A DNA stretch of 13,457 bases from UBA5972 sp964588725 (lineage in GTDB: Bacteria > Pseudomonadota > Alphaproteobacteria > Rhodobacterales > Rhodobacteraceae). The notes under the pieces are model-generated. The model did no database searches and had not been told where the DNA came from. It was given only the letters and a program-made list of their open reading frames with translations. How positions within the stretch are numbered: the first letter of the stretch is position 1; every line of letters begins with the position of its first letter. The position numbers and the translations under genes are program-made. This document shows positions 1 to 5,890 of this stretch, one piece after another. The DNA is taken from contig CAZPQL010000073.1 in the NCBI GenBank assembly GCA_964588725.1, forward strand, positions 1-13,457. The letters are read 5' to 3'.

Positions 1-1
1 C

Positions 2-166
2 TCGTTGCACGATACCCAAAAAATATCAGATGGTCGCGATCTGGGAAATGTGGTCGTGACCAAACAATCGGATCCCGGCGATGACGTGCCCTATGATCTG
101 GTGTTCGCCTTTTCGTTTTCGGCGTTTTTCCCGCACGGCACCTGGATGTTGTCGGGTGAAAACTAA
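2..166 (+). CDS. 3' end of an unidentified gene, possibly DUF3179-like (partial)
   Basis: An open frame enters from the left edge and ends at TAA 164-166, giving the last 54 residues of a protein. It reads through DGRDLGNVVVTKQ and then an aromatic-rich stretch, DLVFAFSFSAFFPHGTW, near the C-terminus. The pattern of a short 'dvGnvvv' strand followed by a Phe/Ala-rich segment and a '(F/H)P.G' end resembles the C-termini of DUF3179 proteins as I remember them, but this is a weak, memory-based match on a short fragment. It converges on proA, with 50 nt between the stop codons. The start, domain structure and function lie outside the window. Confidence 0.45.
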   Translation, partial: SLHDTQKISDGRDLGNVVVTKQSDPGDDVPYDLVFAFSFSAFFPHGTWMLSGEN

Positions 167-174
167 AGCATTGC

Positions 175-199
175 GTCTGCCTGCGGCGCAGATATTTTT
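175..199 (+). terminator. Possible intrinsic terminator for the left-edge gene
   Basis: The stem GTCTGC (175-180) pairs with GCAGAT (188-193) around a 7-nt loop, with one G-T pair at the base. It is followed by ATTTTT up to 199. It sits 9 nt after the stop codon at 166, between two convergent genes. The stem is short, so this is only a plausible terminator. Confidence 0.4.
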
Positions 200-216
200 C
201 ACCAATAAGACATAGA

Positions 217-1482
217 TCAGTCCCGCACCGTCCCGTCGCCCACCACCAGATATTTGAAGCTGGTCAGCTGCGCGGCTCCCACGGGGCCGCGCGCGTGCAG
301 TTTGCCGGTGGCGATGCCAATTTCCGCCCCCATGCCGAATTCACCGCCGTCGGCGAATTGGGTCGAGGCGTTGCGCATCAATATGGCGCTGTCGAGGGCG
401 GCAAAAAAGCCTTCTGCCGCCGCGTCGTCTTCGGTCATGATGCAATCGGTGTGGCCGGAACCAAAGGCGCGGATATGGTCAACCGCACCCGCCACCCCGT
501 CGACCAGTTTGGCGGCGATGATCATGTCCAGAAACTCGTGGCCAAAATCGGACTCCGCGGCCGGTGAAATGCCGGCAATTCCCAGTAATTCGCCTGTGCC
601 CCGCACATCCACGCCCGCGTTGATCAGATCGCTTAGAAACGGTGCGCCGTGGCGGGCAAAAAAAGCCCGGTCAACCAGCACGCATTCCGCAGCCCCGCAA
701 ATTCCGGTGCGCCGTGTTTTGGCGTTGACGATCACATCGCGCGATTTTTGCACGTCAGCGTTTTCGTCCACATAAATATGGCAAATCCCTTCGAGATGGG
801 CAAACACAGGCACGCGGGCCTCGGCCTGCACGCGCCCCACCAGCCCCTTGCCGCCACGGGGTACGATGACATCGATCGTGTCCACCATCCCCAGCATTTT
901 ACCCACCGCAGCGCGGTCGCGCGTTGGCACCAACTGGATCGCATCGACAGGCAGGTCTGCCGCTATGAGCCCCTCGACAAGACAGGCGTGAATCGCGGCA
1001 GATGAGTGAAAACTTTCCGAGCCGCCGCGCAGGATCACCGCATTGCCCGCCTTCAGACACAGCGCCCCCGCGTCGGCTGTGACGTTGGGGCGGCTTTCGT
1101 AAATCACGCCGATGACGCCAAGCGGTGTGCGCACGCGGCGGATATTAAGGCCCGATGGCATGTCCCATTCGGCCAACACTTCACCGATGGGGTCGGCCTG
1201 TTCGGCCACGGCGCGCAGGCTGTCAACGATGCCCCGGATGCGGTCGTGATCCAGCATCAGACGGTCCATCATCGCGTGTGACAGGCCTTTGTCGCGCCCG
1301 TATTCCAGATCTTTCTGATTGGCGGCAATAATTTTATCGGCATGGGTTGTCACCGCCGCCGCCGCAGCGATCAACGCCGCTTGTTTGCGCCCGGCACCGG
1401 CCAGAGCCAGTTCAGCGGTGGCGCCACGCGCCCGCGCGCCCATGTCGGCCATAATCCCGCCGATCGTTTCCTGATCTTTCAT
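217..1482 (-). CDS. proA: Gamma-glutamyl phosphate reductase
   Basis: This cytoplasmic enzyme reduces gamma-glutamyl phosphate to glutamate-5-semialdehyde with NADPH, the second step of proline synthesis from glutamate. The 421-residue protein is of normal family length. It has the aldehyde-dehydrogenase-type core: GVIGVIYESRPNVTADAGAL (about 122-141), KAGNAVILRGGSES (144-157) and, around the catalytic Cys262, NAKTRRTGICGAAECV. VDTIDVIVPRGGKGL (200-214) is also characteristic of ProA. The ATG overlaps the proB stop as ATGA (1479-1482), so it is probably translationally coupled to proB, which makes its unstable acyl-phosphate substrate. It is the last gene of the obg-proB-proA cluster. No break or missing key residue is seen. 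Confidence 0.96.
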   Translation of the reverse strand: MKDQETIGGIMADMGARARGATAELALAGAGRKQAALIAAAAAVTTHADKIIAANQKDLEYGRDKGLSHAMMDRLMLDHDRIRGIVDSLRAVAEQADPIGEVLAEWDMPSGLNIRRVRTPLGVIGVIYESRPNVTADAGALCLKAGNAVILRGGSESFHSSAAIHACLVEGLIAADLPVDAIQLVPTRDRAAVGKMLGMVDTIDVIVPRGGKGLVGRVQAEARVPVFAHLEGICHIYVDENADVQKSRDVIVNAKTRRTGICGAAECVLVDRAFFARHGAPFLSDLINAGVDVRGTGELLGIAGISPAAESDFGHEFLDMIIAAKLVDGVAGAVDHIRAFGSGHTDCIMTEDDAAAEGFFAALDSAILMRNASTQFADGGEFGMGAEIGIATGKLHARGPVGAAQLTSFKYLVVGDGTVRD

Positions 1483-2588
1483 AGCACCATGTCATCCCTG
1501 TGAATAAGCGCGGCCCGACCCGGGTAGCCAAGCACGGCACCAATGTCGCTTGAATGCCGCCCGATAATAGCGGTGGCCTCGCCGCTTTGATAGCCCGCCA
1601 GACCTTTGCCCATGAGCACGTTGCCCGGACCAACGATAGCCACGGGGTCGCCGCGTTCAAAACGACCCGTCACCGCGACCACACCGGCGGGCAGCAAAGA
1701 TTTTCCCTGCAAAAGCGCGCGCGCGGCTCCGGCGTCGATTTCGACGTTGCCCTTGGTTTTCATCGCTGAAATCCAGTTTTTACGCGCCACCTGCGGGTTG
1801 CCGCGCGCTGCAAACCAGGTGGCGGGCGCACCATTGTCGATAGCGGCCAGAGGATTGGTCACGTCGCCTTTGGCGATCACCATAGCACAGCCCGCGCGCG
1901 TTGCTGTTTGTGCCGCCTGCAGTTTTGTCGCCATGCCACCGGAGGCCATGTCGCTGTCGGTATCCCCCGCCATGGCCAGAATATCCGGTGTTATTTCCGC
2001 GATTTGCGGCAGATGGGCCGCCGTGGCATCGCTGTGGGGATTGGCGGTGTACAACCCATCCACGTCCGACAACAATACCAGCATGTCAGCCCCCGCCATG
2101 ACCGCCACCTGTGCGCCAAGACGGTCGTTATCGCCAAAGCGGATTTCGTCGGTGGCGACCGTGTCGTTTTCGTTTACGATCGGCACGACACCCAGATCCA
2201 TCAGGGTTTTGAGCGTGGCCCGCGTGTTCAGATAACGCCGCCGATTGGCGCTGTCCTCCAGGGTGACCAGAACCTGTGCTGTGGGAATGCCGTGGGGTGT
2301 CAAAACTTCTTCGTAGACCCGCGCCAGACGGATTTGCCCGACGGCAGCGGCGGCCTGACTTTGTTCAAGGGACAATAGGCCTGTGGGCATATTCAGGACC
2401 CGCCTTCCCAAAGCAATCGACCCCGACGACACAATCAAAACGTTCTGTCCGGCCGCGCGCGCGTTCGCCACGTCCTGCGCCAACCCCTGTAACCAGTCTA
2501 GTCGCAAAGCGCCGCTGTCGGCGTCCACCAGCAGCGCCGACCCGATCTTGATCACCAGAGTAGTGCACGATGAAATCAGGGTGACCAT
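1479..2588 (-). CDS. proB: Glutamate 5-kinase
   Basis: This enzyme phosphorylates glutamate with ATP to gamma-glutamyl phosphate, the committed and usually proline-inhibited step of proline synthesis. The 369-residue protein matches the usual two-domain length. The amino-acid kinase domain (about 10-260) shows LVIKIGSALLV with Lys14, VSSGSIALG (53-61), NENDTV (139-144), FGDNDRLGAQVA (151-162), LLSDVDGLY (172-180) and SGGMATKLQAA (216-226). A C-terminal PUA domain follows (about 280-360; VTGRFERGDPVAIVG, then KGLAGYQSGEA). The ATG lies 13 nt inside the end of obg, and its TGA overlaps the proA start, so obg, proB and proA look like one translationally coupled unit. No strong Shine-Dalgarno precedes this start, which fits coupling. 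The start is supported by the normal spacing to the KIGSALLV motif. Confidence 0.96.
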   Translation of the reverse strand: MVTLISSCTTLVIKIGSALLVDADSGALRLDWLQGLAQDVANARAAGQNVLIVSSGSIALGRRVLNMPTGLLSLEQSQAAAAVGQIRLARVYEEVLTPHGIPTAQVLVTLEDSANRRRYLNTRATLKTLMDLGVVPIVNENDTVATDEIRFGDNDRLGAQVAVMAGADMLVLLSDVDGLYTANPHSDATAAHLPQIAEITPDILAMAGDTDSDMASGGMATKLQAAQTATRAGCAMVIAKGDVTNPLAAIDNGAPATWFAARGNPQVARKNWISAMKTKGNVEIDAGAARALLQGKSLLPAGVVAVTGRFERGDPVAIVGPGNVLMGKGLAGYQSGEATAIIGRHSSDIGAVLGYPGRAALIHRDDMVL

Positions 2589-3613
2589 GGCGCGGTGTCC
2601 TTTTGGGCGTCGATTTCCAATGCGTTTCGGCTTTCAATCGTGGCACGAAGTGCGCGCAGCACATCGGTCAGCCCTTCACGCGACACGCCCGACAGCATCA
2701 TGACAGGCCCTGCCGCCACTGCGGCGAGCGCCGCCAGACGCTCTGTGCGTTCCTGTTCATCTAGCGCGTCGATTTTGTTAAGGACCGTCAGTCGCGGCGT
2801 GTCGGCCAGTTTGCCGCCATAAGCCAAAAGTTCCTTGTCGATTATTGTGTAGTCGCCCGCCACGTCCTGAGACGTGCCGTCAACAAGATGCAAAAGCACC
2901 GCGCAGCGTTCCACGTGGCCCAAAAACCGGTCGCCGATGCCTTTGCCTTCGTGGGCCCCTGCGATCAACCCGGGAATATCGGCCATGACGAATTCGGCAC
3001 CATCCACGCCGATCACGCCCAGGTTGGGGTGCAGCGTGGTAAAGGGATAATCCGCAATCTTGGGCCGCGCATTGGATGTGGCGGCAAGAAACGTCGATTT
3101 GCCGGCGTTCGGCAGGCCCAGCAATCCGGCATCGGCGATCAGTTTCAATCGCAGCCAGACCTCTCGTTCAATATTGGGCTGGCCTGAATTGGCACGGCGT
3201 GGCGCGCGATTTGTAGATGATTTGAAATGCAGATTGCCAAAACCGCCGTTGCCGCCCTGCCCCAGCATAACCCGTTGGCCCATGCGCGTCAGATCGGCCA
3301 GAACGGTCTTTTCGTCCTCGTCCAGCACTTCGGTGCCCACGGGCACGCGCAGCACAATATCGTCGCCGTCTTTGCCCGAGCGGGCCTTGCCCATGCCCGG
3401 ACGCCCGTTCCCGGCAAAAAAATGCTGCTGATAGCGAAAATCAATCAGTGTGTTCAAGCCATCGACGGTCTGCACCCAAACGTCGCCCCCCTTGCCGCCG
3501 TCACCGCCATCGGGACCGCCGAATTCCACGTGCGCTTCGCGGCGAAAGCTGATACAACCGTTGCCGCCGGAACCGGACCTGATAGTCACGCGGGCTAGAT
3601 CAAGAAATTTCAT
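2576..3613 (-). CDS. obg: Obg/CgtA GTPase, ribosome assembly
   Basis: Obg-family GTPase that binds the large ribosomal subunit during late assembly and in stress responses. The start is set at MKFLDLARVTIRSG (ATG 3611-3613), the conserved Obg N-terminus; an upstream in-frame ATG at 3688 would add 25 atypical residues and lie across the hairpin at 3659-3682. The 345-residue protein has the glycine-rich Obg fold (1-158, e.g. GSGGNGC and GGPDGGDGGKGGDV), then the G domain: P-loop GLPNAGKST (166-174), FTTLHPNLGV (191-200), DIPGLIAGA (212-220), NKID (279-282) and MLSGVSREG (306-314). Little sequence follows the G domain, so the extra C-terminal OCT domain of some Obg proteins is absent. It overlaps proB by 13 nt. 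Confidence 0.95.
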   Translation of the reverse strand: MKFLDLARVTIRSGSGGNGCISFRREAHVEFGGPDGGDGGKGGDVWVQTVDGLNTLIDFRYQQHFFAGNGRPGMGKARSGKDGDDIVLRVPVGTEVLDEDEKTVLADLTRMGQRVMLGQGGNGGFGNLHFKSSTNRAPRRANSGQPNIEREVWLRLKLIADAGLLGLPNAGKSTFLAATSNARPKIADYPFTTLHPNLGVIGVDGAEFVMADIPGLIAGAHEGKGIGDRFLGHVERCAVLLHLVDGTSQDVAGDYTIIDKELLAYGGKLADTPRLTVLNKIDALDEQERTERLAALAAVAAGPVMMLSGVSREGLTDVLRALRATIESRNALEIDAQKDTAPWSP

Positions 3614-3645
3614 CGACTGGTCTTTCTTAAGGCGGATCGCGGTAG

Positions 3646-3682
3646 ATAAAAGCAAAAGGGGACCGGTGTTACCACCGATCCC
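3646..3682 (-). terminator. Hairpin with U-rich tail between rpmA and obg
   Basis: Read on the minus strand, GGGATCGGTG, loop GTAA and CACCGGTCCC form a 10-bp stem (3682-3659) followed by CTTTTGCTTTTA. One pair is U-G in minus-strand RNA but would be A-C in plus-strand RNA, so the structure favours the direction of these genes. It lies 30 nt after the rpmA stop. This is the classic layout for a rho-independent terminator or partial attenuator separating abundant rplU-rpmA mRNA from obg-proBA. How efficiently it stops transcription cannot be judged from sequence. Confidence 0.65.
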
Positions 3683-3712
3683 AATCAATTTTCTCTCAGA
3701 CGCGGGTTCGGC

Positions 3713-3982
3713 TTATTCTGCGGCCTTGACCGGCGGCAAAACAGAAATAAACGTGCGGCCTTTCAGACCTTTGTGGAACTTCACGTGCCCCGGTGCAGTG
3801 GCGAAAATCGTGTGATCGCGGCCCAGACCGACGTTGTCGCCGGGCCACATTTTAGTGCCGCGCTGGCGCACGATGATGTTGCCGGATTTGACCAATTCGC
3901 CGCCGAATTTTTTGACGCCCAGACGGCGCCCTGCGGAATCGCGACCGTTACGCGATGAGCCGCCTGCTTTTTTATGTGCCAT
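3713..3982 (-). CDS. rpmA: 50S ribosomal protein L27
   Basis: L27 is a large-subunit protein whose N-terminus reaches the peptidyl-transferase centre. The 89-residue sequence starts MAHKKAGGSSRNGRDS, the standard N-terminus without the cleavable extension seen in Firmicutes, and continues GRRLGVKKFGGE, IIVRQRGTKMWPGDNVG and DHTIFA, all L27 signatures. The ATG (3980-3982) is 11 nt after the rplU stop. That TAA is part of the Shine-Dalgarno TAAGGA, 8 nt before the start, so termination on rplU and initiation on rpmA are likely linked. It ends with PVKAAE. A hairpin terminator follows. Confidence 0.97.
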   Translation of the reverse strand: MAHKKAGGSSRNGRDSAGRRLGVKKFGGELVKSGNIIVRQRGTKMWPGDNVGLGRDHTIFATAPGHVKFHKGLKGRTFISVLPPVKAAE

Positions 3983-3993
3983 GTCGCTATTCC

Positions 3994-4587
3994 TTACGTC
4001 TTATCGGCGGCGGGCTTGGCCGCTTTCTTGGCCGCGGGCTTTTTCGCGGCGGCTTTCGCCTTGGGGGCGGCTTTTTTGGCCGCCGGTTTGTCTGTCGCCT
4101 TCGGGGCGGCTTTCTTGGCAGCGGGTTTCTTGGTTGCCGCCTTCTTAGCAGGTGCGTCGGCTTTTGTCGCCTCGGCTTTTTTGGCCGGTGCTGCCGCTTT
4201 CTTAGCTGGCTTTGGTGCCTCGGCAATTACAGCGTCACCACCTATGGCGGCTTTGACACCGGATTTACCGGCGCCTTTGGCCAGAATGTCGGTCACACGC
4301 AGCACGGTAACCGGCTGACGGTGGCCTTTTTTGCGCTGCGAGCTGTGCTTGCGGCGACGTTTGACGTAATTGATGACTTTGGGCGCGCGCGCCTGATCCA
4401 GAATTTCGGCCTGCACGGCGGCATCTGCTACCATAGGTACGCCGATGGTGACCGTGTCGCCCCCCAGCATCAGAATGTCATTGAACTGGACCTTGTCCCC
4501 GGCTGTGCCCGCCAGTTTTTCAACTTTCAGCACGTCGCCATTGACAACTTTATACTGTTTGCCACCAGTTTTTAGCACTGCGAACAT
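3994..4587 (-). CDS. rplU: 50S ribosomal protein L21 with long Lys/Ala/Pro tail
   Basis: L21 binds 23S rRNA in the large subunit. The start is MFAVLKTGGKQYKV (ATG 4585-4587), preceded by AAAGGA with 8-nt spacing; an upstream ATG at 4647 would add 20 residues unlike L21. The core covers residues 1-103 and includes the signature VKRRRKHSSQRKKGHRQP (75-92) followed by VTVLRVTDI. Most L21 proteins end there at about 102-105 residues. This one continues to 197, with residues 124-197 almost wholly Lys, Ala and Pro in loose repeats of the type KKPAAKKAAPK, like histone H1 tails. The tail is in frame and probably disordered and basic. Long tails of this kind are known to me from related alphaproteobacterial L21 proteins, so it is likely native rather than a fusion. 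Confidence 0.95.
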   Translation of the reverse strand: MFAVLKTGGKQYKVVNGDVLKVEKLAGTAGDKVQFNDILMLGGDTVTIGVPMVADAAVQAEILDQARAPKVINYVKRRRKHSSQRKKGHRQPVTVLRVTDILAKGAGKSGVKAAIGGDAVIAEAPKPAKKAAAPAKKAEATKADAPAKKAATKKPAAKKAAPKATDKPAAKKAAPKAKAAAKKPAAKKAAKPAADKT

Positions 4588-4620
4588 GCTGCATTTCCTT
4601 TGTCGCTGCCGCGTCCTGTG

Positions 4621-4716
4621 GCCCCCGCGCTGCGGGCGTTTCGGCAATTTGCCGCCTCGAACTGCGTGCCCCTCTCAGGGCAGGTGAGTCCGCCACGGAA
4701 ATAGCATCCATGGCGG
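4621..4716 (-). promoter_or_regulatory. Structured 5' leader of rplU (four hairpins)
   Basis: In minus-strand RNA four hairpins follow one another: CCGCCAUGG/CCGUGGCGG (4716-4690, 9 bp including one U-G pair, 9-nt loop); UGCCCU-GAGA-GGGGCA (4682-4667, GNRA tetraloop); CGGC/GCCG (4654-4642); and CCCGC-AGC-GCGGG (4636-4624). Together they occupy most of the roughly 130-nt leader between the predicted promoter and the Shine-Dalgarno of rplU. Ribosomal-protein operons are often autoregulated through such leaders, so a binding site for L21 or another ribosomal protein is a reasonable guess. I do not recognise a named motif. Confidence 0.5.
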
Positions 4717-4723
4717 AACGCGG

Positions 4724-4752
4724 TGTATCGTGCAGCACGGGACTGTTGTCAA
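4724..4752 (-). promoter_or_regulatory. Sigma70-type promoter for rplU-rpmA
   Basis: On the minus strand, a perfect -35 box TTGACA (4752-4747) is followed by 17 nt and GATACA (4729-4724) as -10. Transcription would begin near 4717, at the base of the leader hairpins and about 130 nt before the rplU start. A consensus -35 with exact spacing at the head of a ribosomal-protein operon makes this a good prediction, although the -10 is weak. Confidence 0.6.
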
Positions 4753-4811
4753 GGCCGACGTGACAGGCAATTGATTACATTTCGGACGCCCCTATTTGCG
4801 ATTTAGCCCGG

Positions 4812-5660
4812 CTATAATTCCTGTTGCGCGGGCTGTTCACCAATCGCAACCGCGAACCTGCCGAATTCATCCGCCATGATCTCGCCCGAAATGCGATTGA
4901 GCAAAGTATAAAACCGCACGACGTCGGGTGTGCTCAGCAAGTCGACGTATGCAACCATGTCACGATCTGAAAGCGAACGATATGTGAACGCGGTAGTCGC
5001 AATGACGTGATCGCTGACAAGCGCGCGAATCTCTTCGGTTTGCGCACCGATAAAGGCCAGAATCTGCTCCTGGCTGAGCGGGATATCCGTCAATCCACTG
5101 GCCGAAGCGCCGGTTAGAAAACTGTGCTGCATATTCATGATCGTGCTGACGCCAGCGTCTACAGCACCAATAATGTCAAGCATTCGCATGTAGGATTCAA
5201 GGCGCGCCGGGTTGGATTGCCCCAGCGATTTTGCGATTTCCGCGCCTTCGGCAAGACGTTGTTCTGTTTTCGTTTCCAGCTGCACCTGCAATTCAAGCTT
5301 GGATATCCTGATGGCAAATTCGGTTGAATAAATCGCAATCAGTGCATCCAGTTCCGCATTTGTCACAGCCATCCCCAATTGTTCCACCGTTGCATCCAAA
5401 ATCACCGTCTGGTCGAAATGTGATTGCGCAGCGGCCTCCCATCGCAGCGCATAGTCCGACCCCGCCTCAATCTGGCCATTGCGCACCATATCGATCACGC
5501 CTGACTGAACATCAGCAAGACTATCGGTAAACTCAACCAGATCGAGCAGCTTCAGAACCCTGTCTCGATCCGCCTGTGCACTGGCGGGCGTGCTGTTTCC
5601 AAACGCAAACAGTATGAACAGAAAAGTATATTTTAGCATGGCCCTATTCCTTGATCGCAT
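4812..5660 (-). CDS. Secreted DUF2059-like protein
   Basis: A 282-residue protein with a typical Sec signal peptide: a basic start (MRSRNRAMLKY), a hydrophobic core (TFLFILFAFG) and a likely cleavage after ASA at about residue 28, placing it in the periplasm. A second ATG at 5639, just before LKYTFLF and preceded by AAGGA at 8 nt, is an equally good or better start and gives 275 residues. The mature part is helical and acidic. It has the two-part layout I associate with DUF2059: a segment with VTNAELDALIAIYSTEFAIRI in the middle, and a similar one, LSDRDMVAYVDLLSTPDVVRF, near the C-terminus. DUF2059 has no established biochemical function. It stands alone on the minus strand, 225 nt upstream of rplU and divergent from the sulfotransferase at 5891. 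No cysteines or catalytic motif stand out. Confidence 0.65.
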   Translation of the reverse strand: MRSRNRAMLKYTFLFILFAFGNSTPASAQADRDRVLKLLDLVEFTDSLADVQSGVIDMVRNGQIEAGSDYALRWEAAAQSHFDQTVILDATVEQLGMAVTNAELDALIAIYSTEFAIRISKLELQVQLETKTEQRLAEGAEIAKSLGQSNPARLESYMRMLDIIGAVDAGVSTIMNMQHSFLTGASASGLTDIPLSQEQILAFIGAQTEEIRALVSDHVIATTAFTYRSLSDRDMVAYVDLLSTPDVVRFYTLLNRISGEIMADEFGRFAVAIGEQPAQQEL

Positions 5661-5890
5661 GGGAAACCTTTTCGTTTCTCCAGCCCTATAATTCGAATTT
5701 AATTTCTCTATTTCAGCGCCTTAAATAGTTTTACCCCAAGGCGAATTTATCTGTTTGCGCGCCGAAAATTGAGCGGCAACACGATTGTCGTCGATCGCCC
5801 GGTAGTTGTCAAACGCGCGCAGCGCGCCATTCTGTCTGCGCGATCCATATTGTAGACGCCGTTAATCGTGCGTATGCAGGGGTCTGACAA
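5661..5890. other. Divergent intergenic region
   Basis: 230 nt between the DUF2059-like gene (minus) and the first sulfotransferase (plus). The left part (about 5686-5735) is AT-rich and could hold a minus-strand promoter. The right part contains the inverted repeat GCGCGC-A-GCGCGC (5815-5827). I found no box pair good enough to call a promoter. The Shine-Dalgarno AGGGG lies 8 nt before the plus-strand ATG at 5891. Confidence 0.4.

Noticed and set aside
254..1281. Several plus-strand frames opposite proA
   Set aside because: GC-rich shadow frames of a clearly conserved gene; none shows a domain.
3955..4575. Long plus-strand frame opposite rplU, rich in Gly, Phe and Arg
   Set aside because: It is the antisense of the Lys/Ala/Pro tail and core of L21; its low-complexity sequence is explained by the repeats on the real strand.
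5815..5827. GCGCGC-A-GCGCGC palindrome upstream of the first sulfotransferase
   Set aside because: Too short and simple to call an operator; such GC palindromes are frequent in GC-rich genomes.
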